Positions 34,263-43,548 are shown, numbered from the stretch's first letter. The stretch is DNA of 64,000 nt from JAVJQS01 sp040218815 (GCA_040218815.1 JAVJQS010000004.1:124001-188000), one strand, 5' to 3'. Notes: generated by a model from the sequence alone, not told the origin. Numbers and translations are program-made.

Positions 34263-35009
34263 ATGGAGATAGATAAAAAAAATTGGTTTGAAGAATGGTT
34301 TGATTCTGAGCATTATCATCTCTTGTATGAGCACAGAGACTATAAGGAAGCTGAGCTATTCATCACAAATTTATTCAAGCATTTAAAGCTAGACTCTTCT
34401 TCAAAAGTATTGGATTTAGCTTGCGGCAAAGGCAGGCATGCTTTACAGGTCCATCAAATTGGATATGAGGTTATTGGTGTTGATTTGAGTGAAGAAAGTA
34501 TTCAGCATGCTAAGAAGTATGAAACAACTGGACTTTCCTTTAGGCGTTTAGATATGCGAAAGTTGGGTATGAATCACGAAGTGGATGTAGTATTAAACTT
34601 GTTTACCAGCTTTGGGTACTTCCAAAAGGAAGGAGATAATAGAAAAGTATTGGAGTCCGTTTCTGAGGCTCTTAAGCCTGAGGGTTTAATGGTGCTTGAT
34701 TACTTGAATGTAGTGAAAGTGAAAAAGCAATTGCCACAAAATGAGCAAATTGATAGGGGGGAAGTGCAATTCAAAGTCAAAAAATATTTAGCAAATAATT
34801 TCATCGTTAAAGACATTTATTTTGAGGATAAATATGGAGCTCATACTTTTCAAGAATATGTAAAGTGCATAGATTATTCATTATTTCTTCACTATTTTAA
34901 ATCTGTTGGAATGGAGGTTATTGAAACCTTTGGTAACTATGATTTAGAACCCTATGACGAAAAAGATTCTGATCGTTTAATATTAGTAGTAAAAAAAATA
35001 GCTGATTAA
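34263..35009 (+). CDS. Class I SAM-dependent methyltransferase
   Basis: A 248-aa protein with the SAM-binding motif VLDLACGKGRHALQ near residue 46, VIGVDLSEESIQHAKKY as motif I', and a DVVLNLFTSFGYF strand as motif II. The large C-terminal portion includes LMVLDYLNVVKVKK, and a beta-rich substrate region follows. The substrate is not identifiable. The ZIP transporter gene begins at the base after its stop codon, so the two form one transcription unit. Confidence 0.85.
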   Translation: MEIDKKNWFEEWFDSEHYHLLYEHRDYKEAELFITNLFKHLKLDSSSKVLDLACGKGRHALQVHQIGYEVIGVDLSEESIQHAKKYETTGLSFRRLDMRKLGMNHEVDVVLNLFTSFGYFQKEGDNRKVLESVSEALKPEGLMVLDYLNVVKVKKQLPQNEQIDRGEVQFKVKKYLANNFIVKDIYFEDKYGAHTFQEYVKCIDYSLFLHYFKSVGMEVIETFGNYDLEPYDEKDSDRLILVVKKIAD

Positions 35010-35711
35010 ATGAGTTACATGTTATTGTTTTTTGTCAGCTTAGTTAGCGGATTGTTGGTTTTTTGGAATCAAAAATTAATTAAGCCATGGATTCCTCATT
35101 TACTCTCCTTTAGCGGAGCCTATTTGCTAAGTATTTGTTTCTTGCATTTATTGCCCGACTTATTTCAAGGGACTGCAGGTTCAATTGGTTTATTCATTTT
35201 AATTGGCTTCTTTTTGCAGTTAATTCTCGATTATTTTTCAGGTGGAATAGAGCATGGTCACACACATGTCAATAAAAAAAGAATTGGTCATTTTCCATTT
35301 TTAATTTTTCTTAGTCTTGCCTTGCATGCCTTTTTGGAGGCCTTTCCCATTCAGGAGGCAGGTGAAAAAAGTTCAATGACAGCTTATTTAATTGGGCTAC
35401 TGTTTCACAAAGCACCAATTTCCTTTGTTTTGGTGAGCTTATTAGTAGCCTACCAATTGAAAAAGTCATGGGTTTTATTTGGAATTATTGCATTTTCTTG
35501 CATCGCTCCACTTGGAGTTTTTGTTGGTGGTAACTTCAAATTTCCTGCAGCAATTTTTCAAAACTTATTTGCCTTATCAGTTGGTATAATTTTGCATTTA
35601 TCTACTACAATTTTATTAGAAAACAATGAGGAGCACAATATTGAATGGAAAAAGTTAAGCCCTTTATTATTAGGAGTTTTTATGGCGTTATTAAGTATGT
35701 TTATTCATTAA
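35010..35711 (+). CDS. ZIP-family metal transporter
   Basis: Inner-membrane divalent metal (Zn/Fe/Mn) uptake protein, 233 aa. About eight hydrophobic helices are visible. The metal-site motifs of ZIP proteins are present: HLLPDLF in helix 2 (near residue 46), a His-rich cytosolic loop (EHGHTHVNKKR near 78-88), HAFLEAFP in helix 4, and LFHKAPISFVLVS in helix 5. The ATG abuts the stop codon of the upstream methyltransferase gene with no spacer. No metal regulator is adjacent. Confidence 0.9.
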   Translation: MSYMLLFFVSLVSGLLVFWNQKLIKPWIPHLLSFSGAYLLSICFLHLLPDLFQGTAGSIGLFILIGFFLQLILDYFSGGIEHGHTHVNKKRIGHFPFLIFLSLALHAFLEAFPIQEAGEKSSMTAYLIGLLFHKAPISFVLVSLLVAYQLKKSWVLFGIIAFSCIAPLGVFVGGNFKFPAAIFQNLFALSVGIILHLSTTILLENNEEHNIEWKKLSPLLLGVFMALLSMFIH

Positions 35712-35749
35712 ATCTCCTTAAAATATTTTACTATTGAACACTATTGATT

Positions 35750-35757
35750 TAAATTTG
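35750..35757 (+). promoter_or_regulatory. -7 promoter element of the peroxiredoxin gene
   Basis: TAAATTTG matches TAnnTTTG, 35 bases before the ATG at 35793. Confidence 0.6.
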
Positions 35758-35792
35758 TACTCTTAATAAAAACTAAATAAAAAAGGTATAAA

Positions 35793-36425
35793 ATGGGAGT
35801 ACTAGTAGGGCGAAAAGCCCCAAAATTTAAAGCAAGTGCAGTTATTAATGGTGAAGAAATTGTAGAAGATTTCTCACTAGATCAGTACTTAGGGAAAAAG
35901 CACGTGATTTTATTTTTCTATCCAAAAGATTTCACTTTTGTTTGTCCAACAGAATTACATGCCTTTCAAGAAAAGTTAGAAGATTTTAAAGCAAAAGGTG
36001 TAGAATTAGTTGCCGTATCAACAGATACTGAGCAATCGCATTGGGGGTGGTTACAATTAGGTAAAAATGAAGGTGGAATTGAAGGAATAACTTACCCGAT
36101 AGTCGCTGACACTAACAAAACTATTTCGACTAATTACGATGTTTTAGCTGGAGAGTATGATTATAACGAAGAAGGTGAATTAATTGCCAATGGTGAAATG
36201 GTAGCTTACAGGGGCTTATTTTTAATTGATAAGGAAGGCATTGTTAAGCATCAATTGGTTAATGATTTACCATTAGGGAGAAATGTTGATGAAGCTTTAA
36301 GAATGGTTGACGCGTTGAAGTTTTTCGAAGAAAAAGGAGAAGTTTGTCCAGCCAATTGGAGTGAAGGAAAAGACGGGATGAATGCATCACATGAAGGTGT
36401 TGCTTCTTACTTGTCAGCAAATTAA
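35793..36425 (+). CDS. Typical 2-Cys peroxiredoxin
   Basis: Thiol peroxidase that reduces hydrogen peroxide and organic peroxides, 210 aa. The peroxidatic Cys is in DFTFVCPTE near residue 50. The resolving Cys is in EVCPANW near residue 189. The eukaryote-like GG-L-G motif (GKNEGGIEG) and the C-terminal helix after the resolving Cys place it in the AhpC/Prx1 branch. It stands alone with its own promoter and terminator; no AhpF or thioredoxin reductase gene is adjacent. Confidence 0.95.
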   Translation: MGVLVGRKAPKFKASAVINGEEIVEDFSLDQYLGKKHVILFFYPKDFTFVCPTELHAFQEKLEDFKAKGVELVAVSTDTEQSHWGWLQLGKNEGGIEGITYPIVADTNKTISTNYDVLAGEYDYNEEGELIANGEMVAYRGLFLIDKEGIVKHQLVNDLPLGRNVDEALRMVDALKFFEEKGEVCPANWSEGKDGMNASHEGVASYLSAN

Positions 36426-36450
36426 GTCTAATCTCTAGGTGTTATAAAAT

Positions 36451-36475
36451 AAAAAGAGGCGAAAGCCTCTTTTTT
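36451..36475. terminator. Bidirectional terminator between peroxiredoxin and DinB genes
   Basis: AAAAAGAGGC-GAAA-GCCTCTTTTTT forms a 10-bp perfect stem with a GAAA tetraloop. T-runs on both strands allow it to serve both convergent genes. Confidence 0.85.
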
Positions 36476-37023
36476 TATGCTTTTACTCTGCTAACTGCAC
36501 TTTCAGCTTGTGCAATATGCCTAATGTTGTGGTATACATAAAACATTAAAGTGTCGCCAAGTCTCATTTTTAACAGGGGAATAGTGATGCTACACTTATT
36601 TTTATTTAGATCATATTTTTTTGCTTTTTCTAATGTGCTAATGAGTTGTTTTTGATCTTGAATAAATTGAGTTAGCACATCTTTATTTAATCCAACAGAT
36701 GATGGACTTTTACTTTTAAAGGCCTTCATCTTTTTCATGTTTTCATCTGGCAGCATACCTGTGGTAAATAGCTTTCCTAAAAATCCTGTTTCGTATTGCT
36801 TTTTATTGGCTGTTGAAACTCCATTTTCCAATACCTTATTAAACTCTTTTAAGTAAAACTGACTATACCTATTTAGGTGCTCAATGCATTGAAATACATT
36901 CCAGCTTTCACTGTTCTTTTGGTACTCAAGCGCAGCTATAGGTTCATTCATTAGCTGCTGAACTGTTTCAATAAGTTTTGTTGTTTCTTTTTTAAGATTT
37001 GTTAGGTGTAATGATTGCTCCAT
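36475..37023 (-). CDS. DinB-family protein
   Basis: A 182-aa four-helix-bundle protein of the DinB/YfiT superfamily, whose members are metal-dependent thiol (bacillithiol-type) transferases or stress proteins. The pattern SWNVFQCIEHLNRY near residue 40 contains the first metal-ligand His, and YHNIRHIAQAES near residue 165 contains the second and third. The stop codon overlaps the T-run of the terminator. The function is not known for most family members. Confidence 0.8.
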   Translation of the reverse strand: MEQSLHLTNLKKETTKLIETVQQLMNEPIAALEYQKNSESWNVFQCIEHLNRYSQFYLKEFNKVLENGVSTANKKQYETGFLGKLFTTGMLPDENMKKMKAFKSKSPSSVGLNKDVLTQFIQDQKQLISTLEKAKKYDLNKNKCSITIPLLKMRLGDTLMFYVYHNIRHIAQAESAVSRVKA

Positions 37024-37072
37024 TTTTTTTTGTAAAGCTCCCTATATATTAAGACTAAATTCTTGATTGAAA

Positions 37073-37594
37073 TCAAGATTTCAACAACCTACTAAATGTT
37101 TCTGGAGACATTCTTAAATAAGCTGCTCTATATTTATGCGGGATTTCTTGAAAAACTTGTGGACTTCTTTCTATAAGTCGCTTGATGCGCATCGAAGGTG
37201 ATTGGGTGAGCAAATCAATTTCACGTGCAAGAAAACTGCTGATTAATTCTTCAAGCATTAATTGATATCCTTTAAGAAGTTTAAAATCATTATTGATGTA
37301 TTCATCGAATAGAATCTTTGTTGTTCTCAATAAGGTACTTTTTCTAATGGCTTGAATAAATAATTCAGTTGGCATTGCAGTGAAGTAAGAAGGCAAAGCT
37401 GTAATTATGGAATCTTTATAAGCAAAACGAATTGTAAATTCTTCTTCCTCAGAAAGTATAAATGCCCTTAAAGCACCATCTTTTATAAAATAAATATGCT
37501 TCTCTGTTTTACCAGGAGTAATCAAATATTCTCCTCTATTTAAGTGCATCTCTTCCCAGTTTAATTGGGTTGAATTTAGCGCTGCTTCAATCAT
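37073..37594 (-). CDS. Crp/Fnr-family regulator (short form)
   Basis: A 173-aa protein with a cyclic-nucleotide-binding-like barrel (residues 15-110, including LNRGEYLITPGKTEKHIYFIK). The C-terminus is a compact helix-turn-helix: IPHKYRAAYLRMSPETFSRLLKS. This short layout is common in Bacteroidota single-domain regulators. No cAMP-binding residues are evident. It is 49 bp upstream of the DinB gene on the same strand and may control or be transcribed with it. Confidence 0.85.
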   Translation of the reverse strand: MIEAALNSTQLNWEEMHLNRGEYLITPGKTEKHIYFIKDGALRAFILSEEEEFTIRFAYKDSIITALPSYFTAMPTELFIQAIRKSTLLRTTKILFDEYINNDFKLLKGYQLMLEELISSFLAREIDLLTQSPSMRIKRLIERSPQVFQEIPHKYRAAYLRMSPETFSRLLKS

Positions 37595-37719
37595 TTAAGC
37601 TTAAATATATATTTTTCTAAAGATATTTTATTTGATCTTATTTCAAACAAAAATTAATAATAGTTTTCTTGGAATTAAAACTTGGTTAACTTGCAAAAAA
37701 AAACACACACCCTATAGAA

Positions 37720-38082
37720 ATGGCCTTATCTAACAATGACATTATTAAAAAACTTCGTGTAGCCTTGAAATTGAGAGATGATGATATTGTAAAGATCCTA
37801 AAGTTGGTGGATTATGATATTTCTAAAACTGAGTTGAGTGCGTTTTTTAGAAATGAAGAGCATCCGCATTACAGGCAATTAAAGGATCAAATTTTGCGTA
37901 ACTTTTTAAATGGATTGGTAATTTACAAGCGTGGCCCAAGAGATAAAAAGCCAAAAGAAAAAATAGAGAAGAAACAACAACCATTTGCAGACCCAGGACC
38001 AAATTTTAAGTCTCAATCAAAGGATGCGGATCAAGCTGATACAAAAAAGATTGCTGGCTTAAGGGTGAGAAAGAAAAAATAA
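37720..38082 (+). CDS. DUF1456-family protein
   Basis: A 120-aa protein with one DUF1456 helix-bundle repeat (residues 1-70: LSNNDIIKKLRVALKLRDDD and FFRNEEHPHYRQLKDQIL). A Lys/Gln-rich basic tail of 50 residues follows. Family members such as E. coli YehS have two repeats; this one has a single copy. No catalytic motif is visible and the function is unknown. The basic tail could bind nucleic acid (inference). Confidence 0.8.
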   Translation: MALSNNDIIKKLRVALKLRDDDIVKILKLVDYDISKTELSAFFRNEEHPHYRQLKDQILRNFLNGLVIYKRGPRDKKPKEKIEKKQQPFADPGPNFKSQSKDADQADTKKIAGLRVRKKK

Positions 38083-38261
38083 GATTAAAACTTTTATGTG
38101 TTTTATTAATTATATAAGCTATTGATAATAATAGTGCTTAATTCTATTTACCTAAACTATTAATTAATCGTGCGGTTGCCTCACTAACCAAAACTATAGA
38201 AAGTAATTTAAGCAATTGCATCGCTTTAGAAAGCAGATTTTTTTTTCTAAGTTTTAAAGGT

Positions 38262-38936
38262 TTAACGACTTATATGTTCAAGCCTTAGTTCACTTAATAC
38301 AAGACTCACCCACTGTTGATACATTAAACCACTAGGATGAAGTAAATCATCAGCTAACAAGGAGCTATTAGTCTTCGCTTCTCTTGAGATAGGAGTAATA
38401 TCTATAAAAAGTATATTCTTCTGTTCACAAATTTCACGAGAAATTGTATTGTACAGTTTAATTTCTCTCGAGATTTTGCTTGGATTTTTACTAGCTGCAA
38501 ATGGTGTTACTCCATAATCGGGAATACTCAATACAAAAACTCCCTCAGCGCCTTTTTTTGAATGCCTAATTGCCAAGTCGAGCAAGACCTTAAACTCTTT
38601 TTTAAATACCTCTAAATCCTTTCCTTGATATTGATTGTTGACACCAATAAGAATGGAAACTAAATCATGTTGCTTAAAATAAGACCTGCTTTTGATGGCG
38701 TAGATCAATTCATCTGTCCGCCACCCAGTATGAGCAATTATTCTTGGTTTTTCAACTTCAATACCTGCTTTAGTTAAAGAGTCAGCAAGAAGATTTGGCC
38801 AACGTTGCGATTCCTTTACGGACTCTCCTATGGTATAAGAGTCTCCTAATGCTAGGTAGCTTATTTTCTCTGAAGTTTGTCCAAATAAAGTACATGCAAA
38901 GAGAACAAATAAGGAGAGGGTTAACTTATGTTTCAT
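38262..38936 (-). CDS. SGNH/GDSL-family lipase/esterase
   Basis: A 224-aa secreted hydrolase with a signal peptide (1-19, ending TLFGQ). Block I is YLALGDSYTIGES (nucleophile Ser near residue 33). Block III is LIGVNNQ with the Asn of the oxyanion hole, and block V is DDLLHPSG with the catalytic Asp-His. The substrate is probably an acyl ester, unknown. Its first 11 bases overlap the 3' end of the universal stress protein gene, so the two form one operon. Confidence 0.88.
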   Translation of the reverse strand: MKHKLTLSLFVLFACTLFGQTSEKISYLALGDSYTIGESVKESQRWPNLLADSLTKAGIEVEKPRIIAHTGWRTDELIYAIKSRSYFKQHDLVSILIGVNNQYQGKDLEVFKKEFKVLLDLAIRHSKKGAEGVFVLSIPDYGVTPFAASKNPSKISREIKLYNTISREICEQKNILFIDITPISREAKTNSSLLADDLLHPSGLMYQQWVSLVLSELRLEHISR

Positions 38937-39369
38937 CAGGAATCAGAAGTATTGGAATATTTACTTCATCCATCAGGTCATCTACTATACTACCTTTAAA
39001 AAGTACATCAATAAAACTGTGTTTTTTATTTCCCAAAATAAGCAAGTCAATTTTCAACTTTTCAACCTCTTCCTTTATCATTTCTTGAGTTGCTCCTTGT
39101 ATTAATAAACCTTCTGCAACTAAACCCTCTGCTTTAAATCGATTGGTAATATCTTGAATTTGACGATGCTCTTTTCTCAGGTTTTCCGCCAATTCATCCC
39201 TAATGTACTTTGGTCCAACTCCATATCCAACGAAGTCTGGATCTGGAGCAGCAACATGAACTATCCAGCAGTTTGCTCCTAAGCTTTTTGCATAAGCAAT
39301 GGCCGTTTCAATTATTCTGCCCTCTATGGCTTTATTAGTCAGTTCTAAGGGGATTAAGATGTTTTTCAT
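38926..39369 (-). CDS. Universal stress protein (UspA family)
   Basis: The ATG at 39369 gives 147 aa (MKNILIPLELTNKAIE); upstream in-frame codons are outside the conserved fold. The Usp alpha/beta fold is shown by the first strand NILIPLEL and the helix IIETAIAYAKSLGA. The ATP-loop region LLILGNKKHSFIDVLFKGSIVDDLM resembles the G-2x-G-9x-G motif but with changed spacing, so ATP binding is uncertain. It overlaps the GDSL hydrolase gene and is first in that unit. Confidence 0.85.
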   Translation of the reverse strand: MKNILIPLELTNKAIEGRIIETAIAYAKSLGANCWIVHVAAPDPDFVGYGVGPKYIRDELAENLRKEHRQIQDITNRFKAEGLVAEGLLIQGATQEMIKEEVEKLKIDLLILGNKKHSFIDVLFKGSIVDDLMDEVNIPILLIPDET

Positions 39370-39662
39370 TAGCTTGGTGTTTGGAATTTCCAAATTAAAG
39401 AAATAAAGTTAAAAGTGCCTAAAGTGCTTGAAGTAAAGAACAGTAATGCTTATTAAACTCTTCATTACTGCTACATCTTTTCTTCTTTAAAGTGTAATAC
39501 CATGTAGTTTTAAAGGAGCATTTATGCGACAACCACGTCCCGACACATCAGGATTCAAAAATCACATTCGGTATAATACTCATGTAAAAAATTGAAATTT
39601 TCGAGTTAATGAAGCTGTTTAATGGACGAGACTCCGTATTTTTTCTAAAATCTAAAATCTGA

Positions 39663-40373
39663 CTAGCCTTCAAACAAAAAAGAAATGAAGAACATTTTTG
39701 GTACAATCTGCTCTATAGGGTTGGAAAGTTCTGTATTATCTTTTATTAGAACATCTTGTAATCCGTAGGACATTTTTAACTCAATGGCAAACTTAAAGTA
39801 AGGAAGAAAAAAATCAGTTCCAACACCAACTTCCGCTGATGCAGTGTTTGAACGCAATTTTATAATAGATTCTGGAATTTCATCATTGTTAACATCTTCA
39901 TCTGAAGCTAAATCAAGAGAGTATTTTCCACCAAAAACAACGTATGCAGCAAAATTATTTAAACGAGCGGAACGATATTTAAACAACAAAGGGAAATCTA
40001 AGTAAGTTGACTCTACGGCTCGCATTACTGTATTTATATCACCTTGTTGATCTATAAATTTAAATTCTAAATTACGCTGGCCAAAAACCAGCGTCGGAAG
40101 GAATCGCAATCCAAAGTGGTTAGTTATATGTAAATCACTAACAATGCCTAAATTAAATCCACTTTGACTAATAACATCCAAGCTTGCTAAGCTGTCCTGC
40201 GCTGTTGAAAAAGGTTTACGTTGCAATGCAAAGCTTCCAGAATTAAAACCCAAGGAAAATCCAAAATGAACTCGCTTATTGTCAAACCGCTGTAAGTTTT
40301 TAGCCTTTGGAGCTTGAGCTAACAATCCAATTGAGAGTAAAGTGAAAAATAAAGTGATGATGTAATTTCTCAT
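39663..40373 (-). CDS. porT: PorT-family outer-membrane protein of the type IX secretion system
   Basis: Component of the T9SS, which exports CTD-bearing proteins across the outer membrane in Bacteroidota. The ATG at 40373 gives 236 aa with a signal peptide ending LLAQAP. Core segments VHFGFSLGFNSGSF, GIVSDLHITNHFGLRFLPTL and YLDFPLLFKYRSARL match the PorT/SprT beta-barrel. It is 29 bp downstream of the menaquinone methyltransferase gene, the order found in flavobacteria such as F. johnsoniae (sprT). No CTD-carrying cargo protein is evident in the window. Confidence 0.88.
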   Translation of the reverse strand: MRNYIITLFFTLLSIGLLAQAPKAKNLQRFDNKRVHFGFSLGFNSGSFALQRKPFSTAQDSLASLDVISQSGFNLGIVSDLHITNHFGLRFLPTLVFGQRNLEFKFIDQQGDINTVMRAVESTYLDFPLLFKYRSARLNNFAAYVVFGGKYSLDLASDEDVNNDEIPESIIKLRSNTASAEVGVGTDFFLPYFKFAIELKMSYGLQDVLIKDNTELSNPIEQIVPKMFFISFLFEG

Positions 40374-40402
40374 GGATGAATTCAAACGAATTTATTGATC
40401 TT

Positions 40403-41131
40403 TTATTTCTCTACAAAGTAGATGGATGAAATCCCGAAAAATAGGGGATAGGTCTTTATAACTTGAAAACCTACATTCTTCAATATTTGCTCAAATGCTT
40501 TTCCTTCCGGAAAAGCTTCTACTGATGCTGGTAAATAGGTGTACGCTGAAGCGTCTTTAGATACTTTTTTACCAATACCAGGTAAGATTCGTTGGAAATA
40601 AAGATTATAGATTTGTTTAATCGGAAAAGCTTTCGGCTTTGAAAATTCTAGAACTACAGCCTTTCCACCTTTTCTTAAAACCCGCTTCATTTCACTTAAG
40701 CCAACTTCCAAGTTTTCAAAATTTCTTACCCCAAAAGCTACAGTTATTGCATCAAAAGAGTCATTTTCGAAGGGCAGATTTTCAGAATCTCCGTAGATTA
40801 ACTCTACGATCTCAGATTTATTCTTTTTTTCTACCTTTTCTTGACCTTTTTGCAACATACCCTTACTAATATCAACTCCAATAACTTTTTCAGGTTGAAG
40901 GGATAAACATTCTAAAGCAAAATCACCAGTTCCTGTAGCCACATCAAGTATTCTCTTTGGAGAATCTTTTTTCAAAAGTTTCACTGCTTTTTTACGCCAT
41001 AGTTTATCTATTCCTAGAGATAGGAAGTGATTTAAGAAGTCGTAGCGGTGAGAAATGTTATCAAACATTTCAGCAACTTGCTCTTTTTTGCTGGTACTCT
41101 TATCGCTATAGGGTATTACTGGCTCTGACAT
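40403..41131 (-). CDS. ubiE: Demethylmenaquinone methyltransferase
   Basis: Also called menG. Methylates demethylmenaquinone in the last step of menaquinone synthesis. The 242-aa protein has MFDNISHRYDFLNHFLSLG near residue 21, the UbiE/COQ5 signature. The SAM motif ILDVATGTGDFAL and the second signature AVAFGVRNFENLEVGL follow. In Bacteroidota the quinone is menaquinone, so the menG role is expected. A strong TACTTTTG box lies 17 bases before the ATG; porT follows as part of the unit. Confidence 0.95.
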   Translation of the reverse strand: MSEPVIPYSDKSTSKKEQVAEMFDNISHRYDFLNHFLSLGIDKLWRKKAVKLLKKDSPKRILDVATGTGDFALECLSLQPEKVIGVDISKGMLQKGQEKVEKKNKSEIVELIYGDSENLPFENDSFDAITVAFGVRNFENLEVGLSEMKRVLRKGGKAVVLEFSKPKAFPIKQIYNLYFQRILPGIGKKVSKDASAYTYLPASVEAFPEGKAFEQILKNVGFQVIKTYPLFFGISSIYFVEK

Positions 41132-41148
41132 GCACTAATTTGAATTTG

Positions 41149-41156
41149 CAAAAGTA
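41149..41156 (-). promoter_or_regulatory. -7 promoter element of ubiE-porT
   Basis: The minus strand reads TACTTTTG followed by CAAATTC, a full TAnnTTTG match, 17 bases before the ATG. Confidence 0.65.
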
Positions 41157-41180
41157 AGCGTCTACACGCAGAATTGTTCG

Positions 41181-42737
41181 TTAATCGGTGATTTCTTTTC
41201 GCTCTTGATAAGCTTCTTCATCATCATGTATGATGGTGAATAATCGATCCCAGCGAATTTTACTTAAGAAAGACTTATTAGGATCTAAGGATAACCAGAT
41301 AAATACTGCCTTCCCTACAATATGATCCTCGGGAACAAATCCCCAAAAACGGCTATCTTGAGAGTTGTGGCGGTTGTCACCCATCATCCAGTAATAATCC
41401 ATTTTTATAGTATAACTAGTAGCCAGTTCTCCATTGATATAAATTTCGTTCCCCTTAGTAGTTAACTCGTTCCCTTCATAAACACTAATTATTCGCTCAT
41501 AAAGAGGTAAGTTTTTTAAACTCAAGTCAACTACTTCACCTTTATAAGGAATATGAATTGGACCAAAGTTATCTTCTGTCCATGATGTAGTGTCAGTATT
41601 TGGGAATATTGGATTATTGGAATAGCGCCCATCATCATAAAAACCCAATGGTTTAATTGCCTTTTCTACTTTTTGAACTTGCGGCAATGACTCAATATAA
41701 GCTACATTTGGAGTGGTGAGCTGCATTTCCCACAAACCGCTCATTTGTGTAGGATTAAACTCTGTGATTTCATGGTCCAACAGGTCGTCTTTTCTAAAGC
41801 CTCTGCCATCTGTTTTTACTAAATAGGTGTACTGCATCCCTTCAGGTTCATATGCTTCTTTGTCATTTATAAATAAATTAGCATCTTTTACTTCCAATTT
41901 ATCTCCAGGAAGTGCTACACAGCGTTTAATGTAATTTTCTCTTTTATCTACTGGACGGTCAATTACGTCGAACTGCTTCCAAAGCTTTTTTCTTCCATAA
42001 TCTCTAACCATTTGATAGTAGGTTCTATTTTGATGTTGAACAACTACTGTGTCACCTGCAGGGAAGTTAAAAACTACTGCCTCATTTCGTTTTACATCTT
42101 GGAATTTTGGCAATCGGGCATATGGGAGTTGAATTAGCTCAGAATAAGATTTTACACTTTCGGTAAACCACATCGTGTGGTGAGCAAAAGGGAAAAATAT
42201 AGGAGTGTTGGGAATCCTACTTCCATAATTTACCTTACTCACAAATAAGAAGTCACCAACCAGGAGCGATTTTTCCATAGAGGAAGTGGGGATGGTAAAT
42301 GCTTCAATATAAATTGCTCGTATTAAAGTGGCTGCAATAACGGCGAAGGAAATGGCATCTGCCCACTCTCTTCGTTTTGATTTTTTGTAAGACTTTACAA
42401 ACTCATAGCCTGCATATTCATACTTATCGCTAAAACCAACATAAGCTAAATAGAAAGGTGTAAAGACCACGGCTAATGCATGTTCCCAGTAGCTTAAGAT
42501 TTTAAATTGCTTTAAGAGTTCTACAATTATCCCTACCCAAACAATAAAGCCAACAAATGGGATATAATATATAGCCATCCACCAAACTGGCTTGTGGATG
42601 AGCTTTATAGCCAAGTAAATACCGTAAAATGGAATCAATATTTTCCAACCAGGGATTCCTGCTTTCTCAAAAAGCAAATAAAGCCCTAGGTGAGATGCTA
42701 GAAAATAAAAACTTAGAATAATAATTAGCAAATCCAT
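41181..42737 (-). CDS. lepB: Signal peptidase I (long Bacteroidota form)
   Basis: Inner-membrane protease that removes Sec signal peptides. At 518 aa it is longer than E. coli LepB (324 aa), with four to five N-terminal hydrophobic helices (1-105). The Ser nucleophile is in IPTSSMEKSLLVGD (Ser153). The Lys general base is in the ENYIKRCVALPGD motif near residue 273. Box E is MMGDNRHNSQDSRFWGF near residue 455. A large insertion lies between the Lys motif and box E. It is four bases downstream of dapB, so it is co-transcribed with it. Confidence 0.95.
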   Translation of the reverse strand: MDLLIIILSFYFLASHLGLYLLFEKAGIPGWKILIPFYGIYLAIKLIHKPVWWMAIYYIPFVGFIVWVGIIVELLKQFKILSYWEHALAVVFTPFYLAYVGFSDKYEYAGYEFVKSYKKSKRREWADAISFAVIAATLIRAIYIEAFTIPTSSMEKSLLVGDFLFVSKVNYGSRIPNTPIFFPFAHHTMWFTESVKSYSELIQLPYARLPKFQDVKRNEAVVFNFPAGDTVVVQHQNRTYYQMVRDYGRKKLWKQFDVIDRPVDKRENYIKRCVALPGDKLEVKDANLFINDKEAYEPEGMQYTYLVKTDGRGFRKDDLLDHEITEFNPTQMSGLWEMQLTTPNVAYIESLPQVQKVEKAIKPLGFYDDGRYSNNPIFPNTDTTSWTEDNFGPIHIPYKGEVVDLSLKNLPLYERIISVYEGNELTTKGNEIYINGELATSYTIKMDYYWMMGDNRHNSQDSRFWGFVPEDHIVGKAVFIWLSLDPNKSFLSKIRWDRLFTIIHDDEEAYQERKEITD

Positions 42738-42741
42738 GGAA

Positions 42742-43461
42742 TTAAAGTTTTAAAACATCTTGCATAGTAAAGATGCCTGTTTTTTGGTGAATAAATTCAG
42801 CAGCTAACACTGCTCCTAAGCCAAAACCATCACGATTTTTAGCAAAATGTTCAATAGAAATTTTATCTACTTCTGATTCATAACTGATAATGTGAGTACC
42901 CTTAACATCTGGTTCACGTTCAGAAATAATTGAAAGAGAAGTTGAATTGTCAGCTGTAGCTTGGTTTTCCCATTTGCTATAGCTGCTGTGTTGTTCAATT
43001 AGATCATCTGCAAGAGAAATTGCTGTTCCGCTTGGGCTGTCTAGCTTTTCAGTGTGGTGAATTTCATCGATTTTTGCGTTGTATTCCTTTCGGCTATTCA
43101 TCAGTTGAGCTAATCTCCGATTCAACTCGAAAAATAGGTTTACTCCAACACTAAAGTTGGTGGCAGTTAAAAGGGATCCGTTTTTTTTGGTGCATTCTGT
43201 TTTAATCGACTCAAATTGATCATACCAACCAGTTGTGCCAACAACTATTGGAAGTTGACTTTCAAAGCATGCCCTAATATTGTTTACGGCATTTGATGGA
43301 ACTGAAAAATCTATGGCTACATCCTGCTTCTCAAGATTTTCCTTTGTTAGCTCCGCAAGGTTAGAGGATGTAATTTTAAGACCTATTTCGTGACCGCGTT
43401 CCAAGGCTATTCGCTCAATTACCTTCCCCATCTTTCCATATCCTAAAATTGCAATCTTCAT
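42742..43461 (-). CDS. dapB: 4-hydroxy-tetrahydrodipicolinate reductase
   Basis: NAD(P)H-dependent reductase of the lysine/diaminopimelate pathway. The 239-aa protein has the nucleotide-binding GYGKMGKVIE near residue 7, the DFSVPSNAVNN and VVGTTGW segments, and the substrate-binding signature EIHHTEKLDSPSGTAISLAD near residue 138. It precedes lepB by four bases. The dapB-lepB-parAB neighbourhood is shared by other Bacteroidota. Two TAnnTTTG boxes occur in the upstream gap. Confidence 0.97.
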   Translation of the reverse strand: MKIAILGYGKMGKVIERIALERGHEIGLKITSSNLAELTKENLEKQDVAIDFSVPSNAVNNIRACFESQLPIVVGTTGWYDQFESIKTECTKKNGSLLTATNFSVGVNLFFELNRRLAQLMNSRKEYNAKIDEIHHTEKLDSPSGTAISLADDLIEQHSSYSKWENQATADNSTSLSIISEREPDVKGTHIISYESEVDKISIEHFAKNRDGFGLGAVLAAEFIHQKTGIFTMQDVLKL

Positions 43462-43499
43462 GAATTTTATTTTCAGCAGTAAATTCCCTATTTAAATAT

Positions 43500-43525
43500 C
43501 AAATATAAAATTGTCGGCAAAAATA
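43500..43525 (-). promoter_or_regulatory. Two overlapping-range -7 elements upstream of dapB
   Basis: On the minus strand TATTTTTG (43525-43518) and TATATTTG (43507-43500) both match TAnnTTTG, 38 and 56 bases from the ATG. Either could serve dapB-lepB. Confidence 0.45.
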
Positions 43526-43548
43526 TCCGATTTAATTACACTTTCGGT

